Source: Paractinoplanes polyasparticus (GTDB lineage Bacteria; Actinomycetota; Actinomycetes; Mycobacteriales; Micromonosporaceae). Taken from it: 64,000 nucleotides of DNA. The stretch spans positions 1-64,000 of the forward strand of contig NZ_JAHWFK010000022.1 of the NCBI RefSeq assembly GCF_019710575.1, written 5' to 3'. The position numbers were made by a program, and so were the translations under genes. The notes beneath the pieces are model-generated. The model saw only the letters and a program-made list of their open reading frames with translations, was not told the DNA's origin and ran no database searches. Positions 1 through 7,776 of this stretch are shown piece by piece (positions within the stretch are counted from its first letter, which is position 1; each line of letters opens with the position of its first letter).

Positions 1-52
1 GGTTGTTCGCGGCGCTCATGCTGTGCCGGTGGTTGTTCGCGGCGCTGCTCAT
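1..52 (-). CDS. N-terminal fragment of an unidentified protein, cut by the window edge
   Basis: An ATG at 52 overlaps the P450 stop codon in an ATGA arrangement, as at the other joints of this operon. It opens a frame that runs off the left edge. The 17 visible residues are rich in Ser, Ala, Asn and His, and the motif SAANN appears twice because a 16-bp sequence is repeated at 1-16 and 31-46. No family can be named. It is called a gene only because of the translational-coupling geometry. Confidence 0.4.
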   Translation of the reverse strand, partial: MSSAANNHRHSMSAANN

Positions 53-1404
53 GATGTGCCCCGGACGATCAGCGAACGCCAGCCCGGCAGCGCGGCCCGG
101 CCATCGGCGCGGGCCCGCACGACCACCGGCCGGTAGGGCGCCAGCGCGGCCAGCAGGTCGGCAAGTTGGGCGCGGGCCAGTCCGGCTCCCGGGCAGGCGT
201 GCGACCCGACGCCGAAGACGAGCTGAGCCGTACGGGCCGGAGCCGGGTCGTCCACGCTGGGATCCCGCCGGTGGGCGTCGGCCGCGTGCCGCGCGATCAG
301 CAGCAGCCGATCGCCCGACTTCACCGGGCAACCACCCACCTCCGCGTCCGTCGCCGCCACCCGCGGCAGCAGAGGAGTCGGCGCAACGACCCGGAACAGT
401 TCGTCTACGAGCACGGGGCTCTCCGCGTGCTCCCACAGCCGGTCGTCGCAGACCCAGGCCACCGCCCGGGGCAGCGCAGCCACCGTGGTGTTGATCGCCG
501 CCACCGCGAGCATCGCGTTCAACCCCGCGTCAGCGGGCCGCACGGCCGAATCCCGCGCGCAACCGAAGGCAGCCTCCACCGAGCCCGGGTCCGAGCCCGC
601 GCCCGAGCCCGGGTCCGAGCCCGCGCCCGGGTCCGAGCCCGGGTCCGAGCCCGTGCCCGGGTCCGAGCCCGCGCCCGGGTCCGAGCCCGCGTCCGAGCCC
701 GCGCCTGCGTCCGAGCCCGGCTTCGAGCCCGCGCCCGCGCCCGGCTTCGAGTCCGAGCCCGATTCCGAGCCTGAGCCCGCGCCCGACTGCCAGGCCGAGC
801 CTGACTCCGAGTCCGAGCCGTGTGGGGCGACGAGGTCGAGCAGCTGGTCGGCCGCGCGGGACGCCGAGCGCTGGGCCCGCCGCCCACCCAGCCCCGGCAG
901 ATGCGCCCGGGCCGCCGCGGCCGCCGAAGACCGGGCCACGTCCGCGAGCCGCACCGGATCGACGTCGAGTTCGAGCAGCGCCGCCGCCGTGGCCCCCGCG
1001 ATCTCGGCTGTCAGCGGCACGAGGTCGACAGTGCCCCCGGCCCCGAGCACCGGAAGCCGGTCGTCGAGCAGCTTGGCCCACACCGGCCGCAGCTTCGCGA
1101 CCGCGGCCGTTCCCAGCATGGCCGCAGTCTCCCGCCGGGCATCCCGATGCTCGTCCCCCTGCTGGTCGAACAGTGCCCCGGCACCACCCAGTTCTCCCGC
1201 CGCGCCCCCGGTGGTGCCCGCCGCCGTCCGATCGAGCGGCACCCGGGTCAAAGCCGCCCGGAACGCCTCACGCTCGTGCACCAGCACCGTGCCGCCCAGC
1301 CGCAGCGCCGGCCACCGCCGAGTGGCCGCCAGCAGCGCGAACAACACCGGATGGCTCCGCAGATAGACCCGCCGATCCCGCCCCCGGGCCGAGCCGCCGC
1401 TCAC
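49..1404 (-). CDS. Cytochrome P450 with a large Gly/Ser/Asp/Pro repeat insert
   Basis: A 451-residue haem-thiolate monooxygenase of the soluble bacterial type. The haem loop FGVGSHACPG near the C-terminus places the ligand at Cys404, and the K-helix ExxR motif is DELFR (E335, R338). The stretch AAINTT fits the I-helix oxygen-binding region. Between the G/H and I helices, residues about 195-275 form a low-complexity tract of GSDPGA-type units that is absent from typical P450s of about 400 residues, so the catalytic core itself is near normal length. The ATG at 1404 overlaps the ligase stop by 4 nt, making it the fifth gene of a coupled operon. Its substrate is probably the product of the upstream KAS III, GT2 and ligase steps (inference). 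No redoxin partner is visible. Confidence 0.88.
   Translation of the reverse strand: MSGGSARGRDRRVYLRSHPVLFALLAATRRWPALRLGGTVLVHEREAFRAALTRVPLDRTAAGTTGGAAGELGGAGALFDQQGDEHRDARRETAAMLGTAAVAKLRPVWAKLLDDRLPVLGAGGTVDLVPLTAEIAGATAAALLELDVDPVRLADVARSSAAAAARAHLPGLGGRRAQRSASRAADQLLDLVAPHGSDSESGSAWQSGAGSGSESGSDSKPGAGAGSKPGSDAGAGSDAGSDPGAGSDPGTGSDPGSDPGAGSDPGSGAGSDPGSVEAAFGCARDSAVRPADAGLNAMLAVAAINTTVAALPRAVAWVCDDRLWEHAESPVLVDELFRVVAPTPLLPRVAATDAEVGGCPVKSGDRLLLIARHAADAHRRDPSVDDPAPARTAQLVFGVGSHACPGAGLARAQLADLLAALAPYRPVVVRARADGRAALPGWRSLIVRGTS
575..820. repeat. Degenerate GC-rich tandem repeat inside the P450 gene
   Basis: The plus strand alternates GAGCCCGGGTCC and GAGCCCGCGCC blocks for about 240 bp. 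This encodes GSDPG, GAGSDPG and SKPGS units on the minus strand. Periods are multiples of three (mostly 6, 12 and 18 nt), so the P450 frame stays open, consistent with replication slippage under selection for frame. Confidence 0.9.
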
Positions 1405-3020
1405 TCGCCCGCCTCACGACGATCTTGCAGTTCCTCGGAAGCAGCCGCCGCCTCCCCCGCCCACCCTGGGTAGCGGACAGTACGCGATTTTTCGTCGGCC
1501 GACGGCTCGTCTGTGGATAAGCGTCGTTGCCGCGGCACCCCCGGAACGTCACCTGTGGACAACTTCCCGCCGCCGGGATGCCGCTCGGGCACAATGGCCC
1601 CGCGAGAGGGAACGGCGAGCGCGGCGACCGTGGCGGCGCGGTCGGGCTTGCGGGATCGGCCGGCCAACGGGATCGGCCGGAAGACCACCGCGTCGGGCCG
1701 GGCCGAGCCCATCCGGGCCAGCGGCTCGCGCAGGGCCTCGCGCACGTCGCTCTCGGCCGCGCCGGGGGCGGCCTGCACGACCGCCACCACGCGCTCGTCG
1801 CCGTCCTCGGCGGGCACGCCGACCAGCAGGGCGAGCTCGACCCCGGGCACGTGCAGCGCCGGCTCGTACAGGCCGGGGTAGATGTTCTCGGCGCCGCGCA
1901 GGATCATGTCCTTCGCCCGGCCGGCCAGTGTCACCGTGCGGCCCTCGACCCGGCCGATGTCGCCGGTGGCCACCCACGAGAACGGCTCCTCGCCCAGGTA
2001 GCGGTCGGCGGCGGTGGGCCCGGCCAGCAGCACCTCACCCGAGGGGGACACCCGGGCCTCGACGCCGGGCAGCAACGAGCCGACCAGATCGCCGTCGCCG
2101 TCGTAGGCGCTCTTGGTGGCCGACTCGACGGCCGCGGCCGGGAAGACCTCGGTCAGCGCGTAGACCCCCCACGCTTCCCGTGCCCCGGCCCGGCGCACAG
2201 CGGCCAGCAGCGAGGCGCTGACCGGGGCGGACCCGCTGTAGACGCGCCCGCTGAACCGGCACCGGTCTGCCAGCGCGGCCCGCAACTGCGGCGGGGTCAG
2301 ATAGGCGGCCTGTGGCTGCAGGGAACGCAGTTGCCGTCGCAGCCCGCGGCGGGCCGGCAGGGCGACCGGCGCCCCACTGGCCAGCGACGGCAGCAGCACG
2401 AAGAAGGTTCCGCCCAGCACCGGCGAGCCGGGCTGGGGACGCACCAGGTCGCGCACCGCGGTCATCCCGGCCGAGATCGAGGCCCGGGTGTGCACGACGG
2501 CGCGCGGCCGGCTGGTCGTGCCCGAGGTGAACACGACCACGGCGTCGCCCTCCCCGGCGTACGCGGCGGGAAGCCGGCCTCGGCGGGGCGACAGAGCCGG
2601 TTGTGCACCGGGGAGACGGCGTCCGATGGTGCGGACCGGCGCGATCGCGCTCAGGTCGGGCAGGGCGAGGTGCGCGCGCCGGGCCAGCGGCGCCGCCCAT
2701 CCGGCCACCGCCTGCGCCGCCGCGTCGGCCAGCACCAGGCGGGGCGACGCCAGCGCCAGCCGGGCCAGCACCACCTCGGGCCCGGCCGTCGGGTCGACCA
2801 CGGCGATGCGCAGACCCAGGTGGTACGCCGCGAGCAGCGTCGCCAGCGAGCGCGCCCCCGGGCGTACGGCCAGAGCCACCGTCTCGCCGGCGACCAGGCC
2901 CTCGGCCGCGAGCGCCACCGCGTAGCCGCGGACCAGACGGGCCAGGTCGCCGCGGGTGGTGCCGGGCAGGGCCGGGCGGTTGTCGTCCTCGTGCAGGCTC
3001 GCGATCAGCTCGGTGAGCAT
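1401..3020 (-). CDS. AMP-dependent acyl-CoA synthetase/ligase (ANL superfamily)
   Basis: A 539-residue class I adenylate-forming enzyme that activates a carboxylate with ATP. Visible signatures: the P-loop-like A3 motif VVFTSGTTSRPRAV (about residues 160-173), the A7/A8 region VATGDIGRV then GRAKDMILRGAENIYP (about 365-385), and the C-terminal catalytic lysine in SRKPDR (K458). The ATG at 3020 overlaps the upstream glycosyltransferase stop by one base (TGATG). The 80 residues after K458 are polar, low-complexity and unlike the family. The underlying DNA contains two DnaA-box-like 9-mers, so the true end may once have been earlier, with read-through to couple with the P450. A distant OleC-like role (beta-lactone or olefin formation) is conceivable because a KAS III lies two genes upstream, but no OleB or OleD is visible. 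The acid substrate is unknown. Confidence 0.85.
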   Translation of the reverse strand: MLTELIASLHEDDNRPALPGTTRGDLARLVRGYAVALAAEGLVAGETVALAVRPGARSLATLLAAYHLGLRIAVVDPTAGPEVVLARLALASPRLVLADAAAQAVAGWAAPLARRAHLALPDLSAIAPVRTIGRRLPGAQPALSPRRGRLPAAYAGEGDAVVVFTSGTTSRPRAVVHTRASISAGMTAVRDLVRPQPGSPVLGGTFFVLLPSLASGAPVALPARRGLRRQLRSLQPQAAYLTPPQLRAALADRCRFSGRVYSGSAPVSASLLAAVRRAGAREAWGVYALTEVFPAAAVESATKSAYDGDGDLVGSLLPGVEARVSPSGEVLLAGPTAADRYLGEEPFSWVATGDIGRVEGRTVTLAGRAKDMILRGAENIYPGLYEPALHVPGVELALLVGVPAEDGDERVVAVVQAAPGAAESDVREALREPLARMGSARPDAVVFRPIPLAGRSRKPDRAATVAALAVPSRGAIVPERHPGGGKLSTGDVPGVPRQRRLSTDEPSADEKSRTVRYPGWAGEAAAASEELQDRREAGE

Positions 3021-3754
3021 CAGCGAGGATCCGCCGTGCGCGCGCCGCTGCCCTTGTCGAGGTACCACTTCGCGGTGCCGACGACGCCGTACGCCCGGAT
3101 CCGCCGGGTGGAGTTGGCCACCACCATGTGCCGGCTGTGCACGATCGCCGTAGTGGTGCGGCGTACCCGGTTGAGGAAGGCGCGGTCGGTGGGGGAGGGC
3201 CGCCTCGGCATGCCGCCGCACGCCTCGTACAGGGCAGCGGTGATCGCCATGTTGTTGCCGGCGTGCATGCGGTACGGCGCCTTGAACTCGGCGCCGCGGT
3301 GGGCCGGGCGCACCCGCCCGAAGGTCGCGGCCAGCGTCACCAGCAGGCTGAAGAACGCCCGCCCGAAGGGCCCGTGCTCGTCGCTGCGGGCGGTGATGCG
3401 CCCACACGCCAGGCCCCCGCTCCGCACGAGGGCGACGCGGGCCGCCGCGACCCAGCCGGGGGCGGGCAGGGAGTCGGCGTCCGTGCGGGCGAGGTGTTCG
3501 GCCCCGGCCGCGATCGCGTGGCGGAAGCCCGTGTCGACCGCGCAGCCCACACCCTTCTCGGGCTCGACGATCACGTGGACCGGGAAGGGGGCGCGGAATC
3601 GCCGGGCCACCTCGCCGGTGGCGTCGGTCGAGTTGTTGTCGACCACCAGCAGCGTGAAGTCGGTGTCGGTCTGCGCCGCCAGGGCCTCGAGGGTGGCGCC
3701 GAGGCGGGCGGCCTCGTTGTAGGCGGGCACGATCACCCAGAGCGGGGCGGTCAC
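3020..3754 (-). CDS. Family 2 glycosyltransferase
   Basis: A 244-residue GT-A fold transferase. It begins VIVPAYNEAARL, the usual GT2 nucleotide-sugar start, followed by VVDNNSTDAT and a DAD metal-binding motif in ARTDADSLP. The GTG at 3754 overlaps the KAS III stop in GTGA, and the stop overlaps the ligase ATG, so it sits inside one coupled operon. No membrane segment is obvious, so it is probably cytosolic or peripheral. It may glycosylate a product of the neighbouring KAS III, ligase and P450 enzymes, or a lipid carrier. Donor and acceptor cannot be told from sequence. Confidence 0.85.
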   Translation of the reverse strand: MTAPLWVIVPAYNEAARLGATLEALAAQTDTDFTLLVVDNNSTDATGEVARRFRAPFPVHVIVEPEKGVGCAVDTGFRHAIAAGAEHLARTDADSLPAPGWVAAARVALVRSGGLACGRITARSDEHGPFGRAFFSLLVTLAATFGRVRPAHRGAEFKAPYRMHAGNNMAITAALYEACGGMPRRPSPTDRAFLNRVRRTTTAIVHSRHMVVANSTRRIRAYGVVGTAKWYLDKGSGARTADPR

Positions 3755-4740
3755 GAGACCTGCCACACCATCGTCATGAGGCTGACGCCACCGCCGAGCC
3801 CGACCATCAGCACCCGGTCGCCGGCGTTCAGTCCCGGGCGTACGCGGCCCAGCTGCACCCCGATCGAGGCCGATGCCATGTTGCCGAGCTCGTCCACCGT
3901 CACCTCGAGCTTGTCGCGCGGCACCCCGGTGACCGCGACGAACCTCTCCAGGTAGGGAAGCGTCACCTGATGCACGAGCACCTTGGCGTAGTCGTCCCAC
4001 CCGAGGCCGGTACGAACCGAGACCCGCTCGATCAGGCCGGCGCCGATCCGTTCGAAGACCTCGCGCAGCCGGCGGCCGTCCCCGCTGAAATAGGTGTGCT
4101 CCTCGCTGCGCGGGTGCCGTGAGCCGCCGCCGAAGATGCCGCCCACCGCCCAGTGCTCGGAGTGCGTCTCGGTGTCCACGTCGAGGATGCCGCCGCCGGT
4201 GACCGGCTCGACCAGCACGGCCGCGCCCGCGTCGCCGAACGTGTAGCCCGCGAACGCCGTCCGGGCCTCGGTCAGCCCGCGCAGTCGCGGCCGCATGGCC
4301 CGGGTCGGCGTCTCGCCGGTCACCACCAGCGCCTTGCCGGCCCGCCCGGCCAGGATCATCGAGCGGGCCAGGTCGATGCCGTTGAGGAAGCTGTTGCAGG
4401 CGTTCGTCACGTCCAGCGCGTGCCCCCGGCTGCCCAGCGCAGCCTGCACGACGTGCGCGGTGGCCGGCTCCGTCATGTCCCTCGTCGCGCTGGCGAACAG
4501 CAGCAGGTCGACGTCGAGGGGGTCGGTGCCGGTGTCGGCCAGCACCTTGGTCGCGGCGTCGATGGCCAGATCAGAGGCGTACTCGTCGTCGGCCGCGACC
4601 TGCCGCTGCCGGATTCCCGTCGTACGCCGGAACAGCCCGGCCGGCACCGGCAGGCCACCCGCCACCCGCTGCTGCAGGTCGTCGGTCAGCTCGGTCCGGG
4701 CCGGCAGGGCGTACGCGACCCCGGTTATGCCCGCGTTCAC
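3751..4740 (-). CDS. 3-oxoacyl-ACP synthase III-like (thiolase-fold) enzyme
   Basis: A 329-residue KAS III/OleA-type condensing enzyme. The nucleophile is Cys115 in TNACNSFLNG, His257 lies in LVHQVTLPY, and Asn287 in ELGNMASASIG replaces the usual GNTSSAS. The terminal glycine-rich loop MVGLGGGVS is typical. The GTG at 4740 is 5 bp downstream of the antiporter stop and gives the expected N-terminus ITGVAYALP. The family joins an acyl-CoA to a malonyl unit or to a second acyl chain. The adjoining ligase, GT2 and P450 suggest secondary metabolism rather than housekeeping FabH, because no acpP, fabD or fabF is nearby. Confidence 0.85.
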   Translation of the reverse strand: MNAGITGVAYALPARTELTDDLQQRVAGGLPVPAGLFRRTTGIRQRQVAADDEYASDLAIDAATKVLADTGTDPLDVDLLLFASATRDMTEPATAHVVQAALGSRGHALDVTNACNSFLNGIDLARSMILAGRAGKALVVTGETPTRAMRPRLRGLTEARTAFAGYTFGDAGAAVLVEPVTGGGILDVDTETHSEHWAVGGIFGGGSRHPRSEEHTYFSGDGRRLREVFERIGAGLIERVSVRTGLGWDDYAKVLVHQVTLPYLERFVAVTGVPRDKLEVTVDELGNMASASIGVQLGRVRPGLNAGDRVLMVGLGGGVSLMTMVWQVS

Positions 4741-4745
4741 GCAGC

Positions 4746-6224
4746 TCAGGAACGGCTCGATCCCGCGGGCTCGCGCACGAGGGTCTGGTCGTCGTAGCAG
4801 TACTGCCAGCCGTCGCCCTCCTGGAGCGAGCGGATCAGCGGGTGCCGGCTGTCCTCGTAGTGGGCCGTGGCGTGCTTGTTCTTCGAGTCGTCGCAGCAGG
4901 CGACCTGGCCGCACGTCAAGCACATGCGCAGCTGCACCCAGGTGTCGCCGAGCTCGACGCATTCCTGGCACTCGTCCTCGTCGGTCTCGGTGATGTTGAT
5001 TCGGTCGAGGTGGGTGCAGGCGGTGCTGATCGTCTCTTCCCGCACGTACCGCCAGCGGTCGTGCAGCAGCCGGTCGGGGATGATCCGGGCCAGGTATTTC
5101 GAGTTGGCGGCCAGGATCGGCGCCAGCACGGCCAGGATCAGCACGTAGAGCGCGATGAACGGGCCGACCCGTTCGTCGAGCCCGGCCCCGATGGCCAGGG
5201 TGGCCAGGATCAGCGAGAACTCGCCGCGGCCGAGCACGGTCAGGCCAACGTTGGCCGCGCCGCGCTGGTTGAGCCCGAACAGCCGGGCCGTGATCAGACC
5301 GGCGGTGACGTTGGTGACTACCGTCATGCCGACGGCGATGAGCACCGGCACGGCGACCGAGCCGATCTCGCCGACGTCGATGCTGGTGCCGAACGCGATG
5401 AAGAAGATCGCGGCGAACACGTCGCGCAGCGGAACGGCGATGCGTTCCGCCCGCTCGCGGATCGACGTGCGGGCCACCACCAGACCGATCATCAGCGCGC
5501 CGATCGCGTCCGAGACGCCGATCTCGGCCGAGATGCCGGCCACCAGCACGACGAGGCCGATCATGATGATCGCGACCAGCTCGTCCTCGCGGCTGTCGAG
5601 CACCTTGCCGATCCACTTGGCGCCCCAGCGGGCCACGCCGAACAGCACGGCCAGGTAGCCGAAGCTGATGCCGATGCGCAGCAGCAGCTCGCCGGCCGAG
5701 CTCGCGCCGGACAGGATCGGGCTGAGCAGGGCCAGGTAGAGGGCCAGGAACAGGTCTTCGATGACGATGATGCCGAGGATGACCGGGGTCTCGGCGTTGG
5801 CCAGCCGGCGCATCTCGATCAGCAGTTTGGTGGCGATGGCGGACGACGAGATGCCGACCGCGCCCGCGATCACGAACGCTTCCTTGGCGCCCCAGCCGAG
5901 CGCGAAGCCGAGCCCGAGCCCGGCGCTGATGTTGATGCCGATATAGGCGCCGGCCGCGATGTAGAGCCGCTTGCCGCTGCCCAGCACCTGTTCGACCGGG
6001 AACTCCAGGCCGAGGTGGAACAGCAGCACGACCAGGCCGAACAGGGCCAGGATGTCGAGGTCTTCCGGGTGCTCGAAGGCGACCGGACCGCCTGTGCTGG
6101 GCCCGAGCAGGATGCCGGCGAGCATGAAGAACGGCACGGTGGGCAGGCCCATCCGCCGCCCGAAACGGGCGAGCAGGCCGGCCACCAGGATCAGGGCGCC
6201 CAGCCCGATGAGATTTGCGTGCAC
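4746..6224 (-). CDS. Monovalent cation:proton antiporter (CPA2) with C-terminal UBP-type zinc finger
   Basis: A 492-residue protein. Residues 1 to about 390 form a Na_H_Exchanger module with about 12 hydrophobic helices, including LFGLVVLLFHLGLEF and FFIAFGTSIDVGEIG, as in KefB/KhtU. Instead of a TrkA-N domain, the cytosolic tail carries a zf-UBP domain (about 403-480) with all expected ligand positions: CTH, CQEC, CLTC, ACC, then KHATAHYEDSRH. In eukaryotes this finger binds free ubiquitin C-termini; its role in bacteria is unknown. The GTG at 6224 lies 4 bp after the small KhtT-like gene, so the pair is co-transcribed and the small protein is the likely regulator. Ion specificity (K+ or Na+) cannot be read from sequence. 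Confidence 0.9.
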   Translation of the reverse strand: MHANLIGLGALILVAGLLARFGRRMGLPTVPFFMLAGILLGPSTGGPVAFEHPEDLDILALFGLVVLLFHLGLEFPVEQVLGSGKRLYIAAGAYIGINISAGLGLGFALGWGAKEAFVIAGAVGISSSAIATKLLIEMRRLANAETPVILGIIVIEDLFLALYLALLSPILSGASSAGELLLRIGISFGYLAVLFGVARWGAKWIGKVLDSREDELVAIIMIGLVVLVAGISAEIGVSDAIGALMIGLVVARTSIRERAERIAVPLRDVFAAIFFIAFGTSIDVGEIGSVAVPVLIAVGMTVVTNVTAGLITARLFGLNQRGAANVGLTVLGRGEFSLILATLAIGAGLDERVGPFIALYVLILAVLAPILAANSKYLARIIPDRLLHDRWRYVREETISTACTHLDRINITETDEDECQECVELGDTWVQLRMCLTCGQVACCDDSKNKHATAHYEDSRHPLIRSLQEGDGWQYCYDDQTLVREPAGSSRS

Positions 6225-6228
6225 GCGG

Positions 6229-6459
6229 TCAGTCCGAGAAGAACGTGCCGGCGAGCACGGCGCCGACCTTGCGGGCCTGCTCCTCGGTCAGCTCCAGCAC
6301 CGCGGCCGGGTCGTCGCCGACCGCGGTGAACACGTAGAGGTGCCGCTTGCCGTCCCGGGACACCACGATCGACACGCGCTCGCCGCTGCTGGAGTGAAGA
6401 TCAACATCGTAACGGGTGCCGAGACCCGGAAGCTCCTGGATGCGCACGCCTTTGCCCAT
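6229..6459 (-). CDS. Minimal KhtT N-terminal-domain protein, antiporter regulatory subunit
   Basis: A 76-residue protein starting MGKGVRIQELPGLGTRYDV and continuing SGERVSIVVSRDGKRHLYVF. This is the small beta-rich N-terminal domain of KhtT-type antiporter regulators, ending TEEQARKVGAVLAG. The C-terminal RCK_C (TrkA_C) ligand-binding domain that normally follows is missing. It lies 4 bp upstream of the antiporter gene. An in-frame upstream start at 6519 exists, but the ATG at 6459 matches the family N-terminus. The role in gating is inferred from KhtTU. Confidence 0.75.
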   Translation of the reverse strand: MGKGVRIQELPGLGTRYDVDLHSSSGERVSIVVSRDGKRHLYVFTAVGDDPAAVLELTEEQARKVGAVLAGTFFSD

Positions 6460-6522
6460 GTCCGCAGATCCTAGGGGCACGTCCCGCGACTGACCAGGCA
6501 TGACCCGTGGCTCGGACATGCG

Positions 6523-7776
6523 TCACTGTGCGGGCAGCGCCGCCCGGGGAGCGGCCGGCGCCGTCGCCAGCACGCTCTCGGCCTCGCGGGTCACCCGGCG
6601 GGCGTCCTCGTCGCGGGCCCGGTCGTAGGTGGCGACGGTGGCGGCGGCGATGCCCGCCCACGCGAAGTCGTCGTGCACCCGGCGCCGGGCCCGCCGGGCC
6701 AGCCCGCGGGCGTGCTCCCGGTCGGCCAGCACCGAGCCGACCGCCGCGGCCAGGGCAGCCGGGTCGCCGGGCGGGAACTTCACACCGGTCACGCCGTGGT
6801 CGACGATCTCGGCCAGGCCGCCGGTGTCCGCGACCGCGACCGGGGTCCCGGCGGCTGCCGCCTCCAGCGCCACCATGCCGAACGGCTCGTAGATGCTGGG
6901 CACGACGTAGCAGTCGGAGGCGCCCATCAGCGCGGTCAGGTGCTGGCCGCCCAGGAAACCGGCGAACGTGACGCCCTCGGTGGTCAGAGCCTCGAGTTCC
7001 TTCTTGTACGGGCCATCGCCGGCGACGACCACGCGGAGCCCCGGGTGCTGCTCGCGCAGGACCGGCACCGCCGCCAGCAGGTGCTGCACGCCCTTCTCGT
7101 AGACGAGCCGCCCGGCGAAGCTGATCAGCGGCCCGTCCCCGCCCGCGTAGCGGCGCCGGGCCGCGGCCACCGCGCGCGGTCGCGGGCTCCAGGCCAGCGC
7201 GTCGACGCCGTTGGGCACCACGTCGACCCGGGCCGCCGGCACGTCGAACAGCCGTCGCACCTCGTCGCTCATGTAGTCCGAGCAGACGATCGTGCGCGAC
7301 GCCTCGCCGGCCAGCCAGCGTTCGACGTCGTCGATCGAGCGGTTGTGCGGGTGCGGCAGCCAGCCCTGGTGCCGGCCCGACTCGGTGGCGTGGACGGTGG
7401 CCACCAGCGGCACGTCGAGGTGGTCGCGCACGGTCATCGCGGCGTGGGCGACCAGCCAGTCGTGGGCGTGGACCACGTCGTAGCCGCCGGTGCGGGCGGC
7501 ACGCAGGGCGGTCCGGGTCAGCGTGTGGTTGAACGCCAGCGCCCACGGGAGCAGATCGCCGTCGCGCACCTCGAAACGGGCCGGGTCGTCGGCCGCGCGC
7601 AGGACGCGGACGCCCTCGGCGTACTCCTCGAGGAGCGCGCCCGGCGCGTGCCGGGTGACCACCGTGACGTCGTGGCCGGCGGCGGCCAGCGTCGTGGCCA
7701 GGGCGTGCACGTGCCGCCCGAGGCCGCCCACCAGCAGCGGCGGGTACTCCCAGGACAGCATGAGGATGCGGGTCAC
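6523..7776 (-). CDS. GT4-family glycosyltransferase, glycogen-synthase-like
   Basis: A 417-residue GT-B fold retaining glycosyltransferase. The N-terminus RILMLSWEYPPLLVGGLGRHV has the glycogen/starch-synthase glycine loop, followed by VVHAHDW, then the Rossmann C-terminal half with FAGRLVYEKG and the acidic signature YEPFGMVALEA (the E-x7-E motif). It resembles actinobacterial alpha-1,4-glucan transferases such as the Rv3032 type. The GTG at 7776 overlaps the debranching-enzyme stop (GTGA), so synthesis and trimming of an alpha-glucan are coupled in one transcript. The last 40 residues are Ala/Arg-rich and probably disordered. Confidence 0.85.
   Translation of the reverse strand: MTRILMLSWEYPPLLVGGLGRHVHALATTLAAAGHDVTVVTRHAPGALLEEYAEGVRVLRAADDPARFEVRDGDLLPWALAFNHTLTRTALRAARTGGYDVVHAHDWLVAHAAMTVRDHLDVPLVATVHATESGRHQGWLPHPHNRSIDDVERWLAGEASRTIVCSDYMSDEVRRLFDVPAARVDVVPNGVDALAWSPRPRAVAAARRRYAGGDGPLISFAGRLVYEKGVQHLLAAVPVLREQHPGLRVVVAGDGPYKKELEALTTEGVTFAGFLGGQHLTALMGASDCYVVPSIYEPFGMVALEAAAAGTPVAVADTGGLAEIVDHGVTGVKFPPGDPAALAAAVGSVLADREHARGLARRARRRVHDDFAWAGIAAATVATYDRARDEDARRVTREAESVLATAPAAPRAALPAQ

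Noticed and set aside
485..1366. Long plus-strand open frames opposite the P450 gene
   Set aside because: They are complements of the GC-rich repeat and core; they have no motifs, while the minus frame has haem and ExxR motifs.
4741..5616. Extended N-terminus for the KAS III-like gene
   Set aside because: It would be an out-of-frame reading of the antiporter gene; GTG 4740 gives the family N-terminus.
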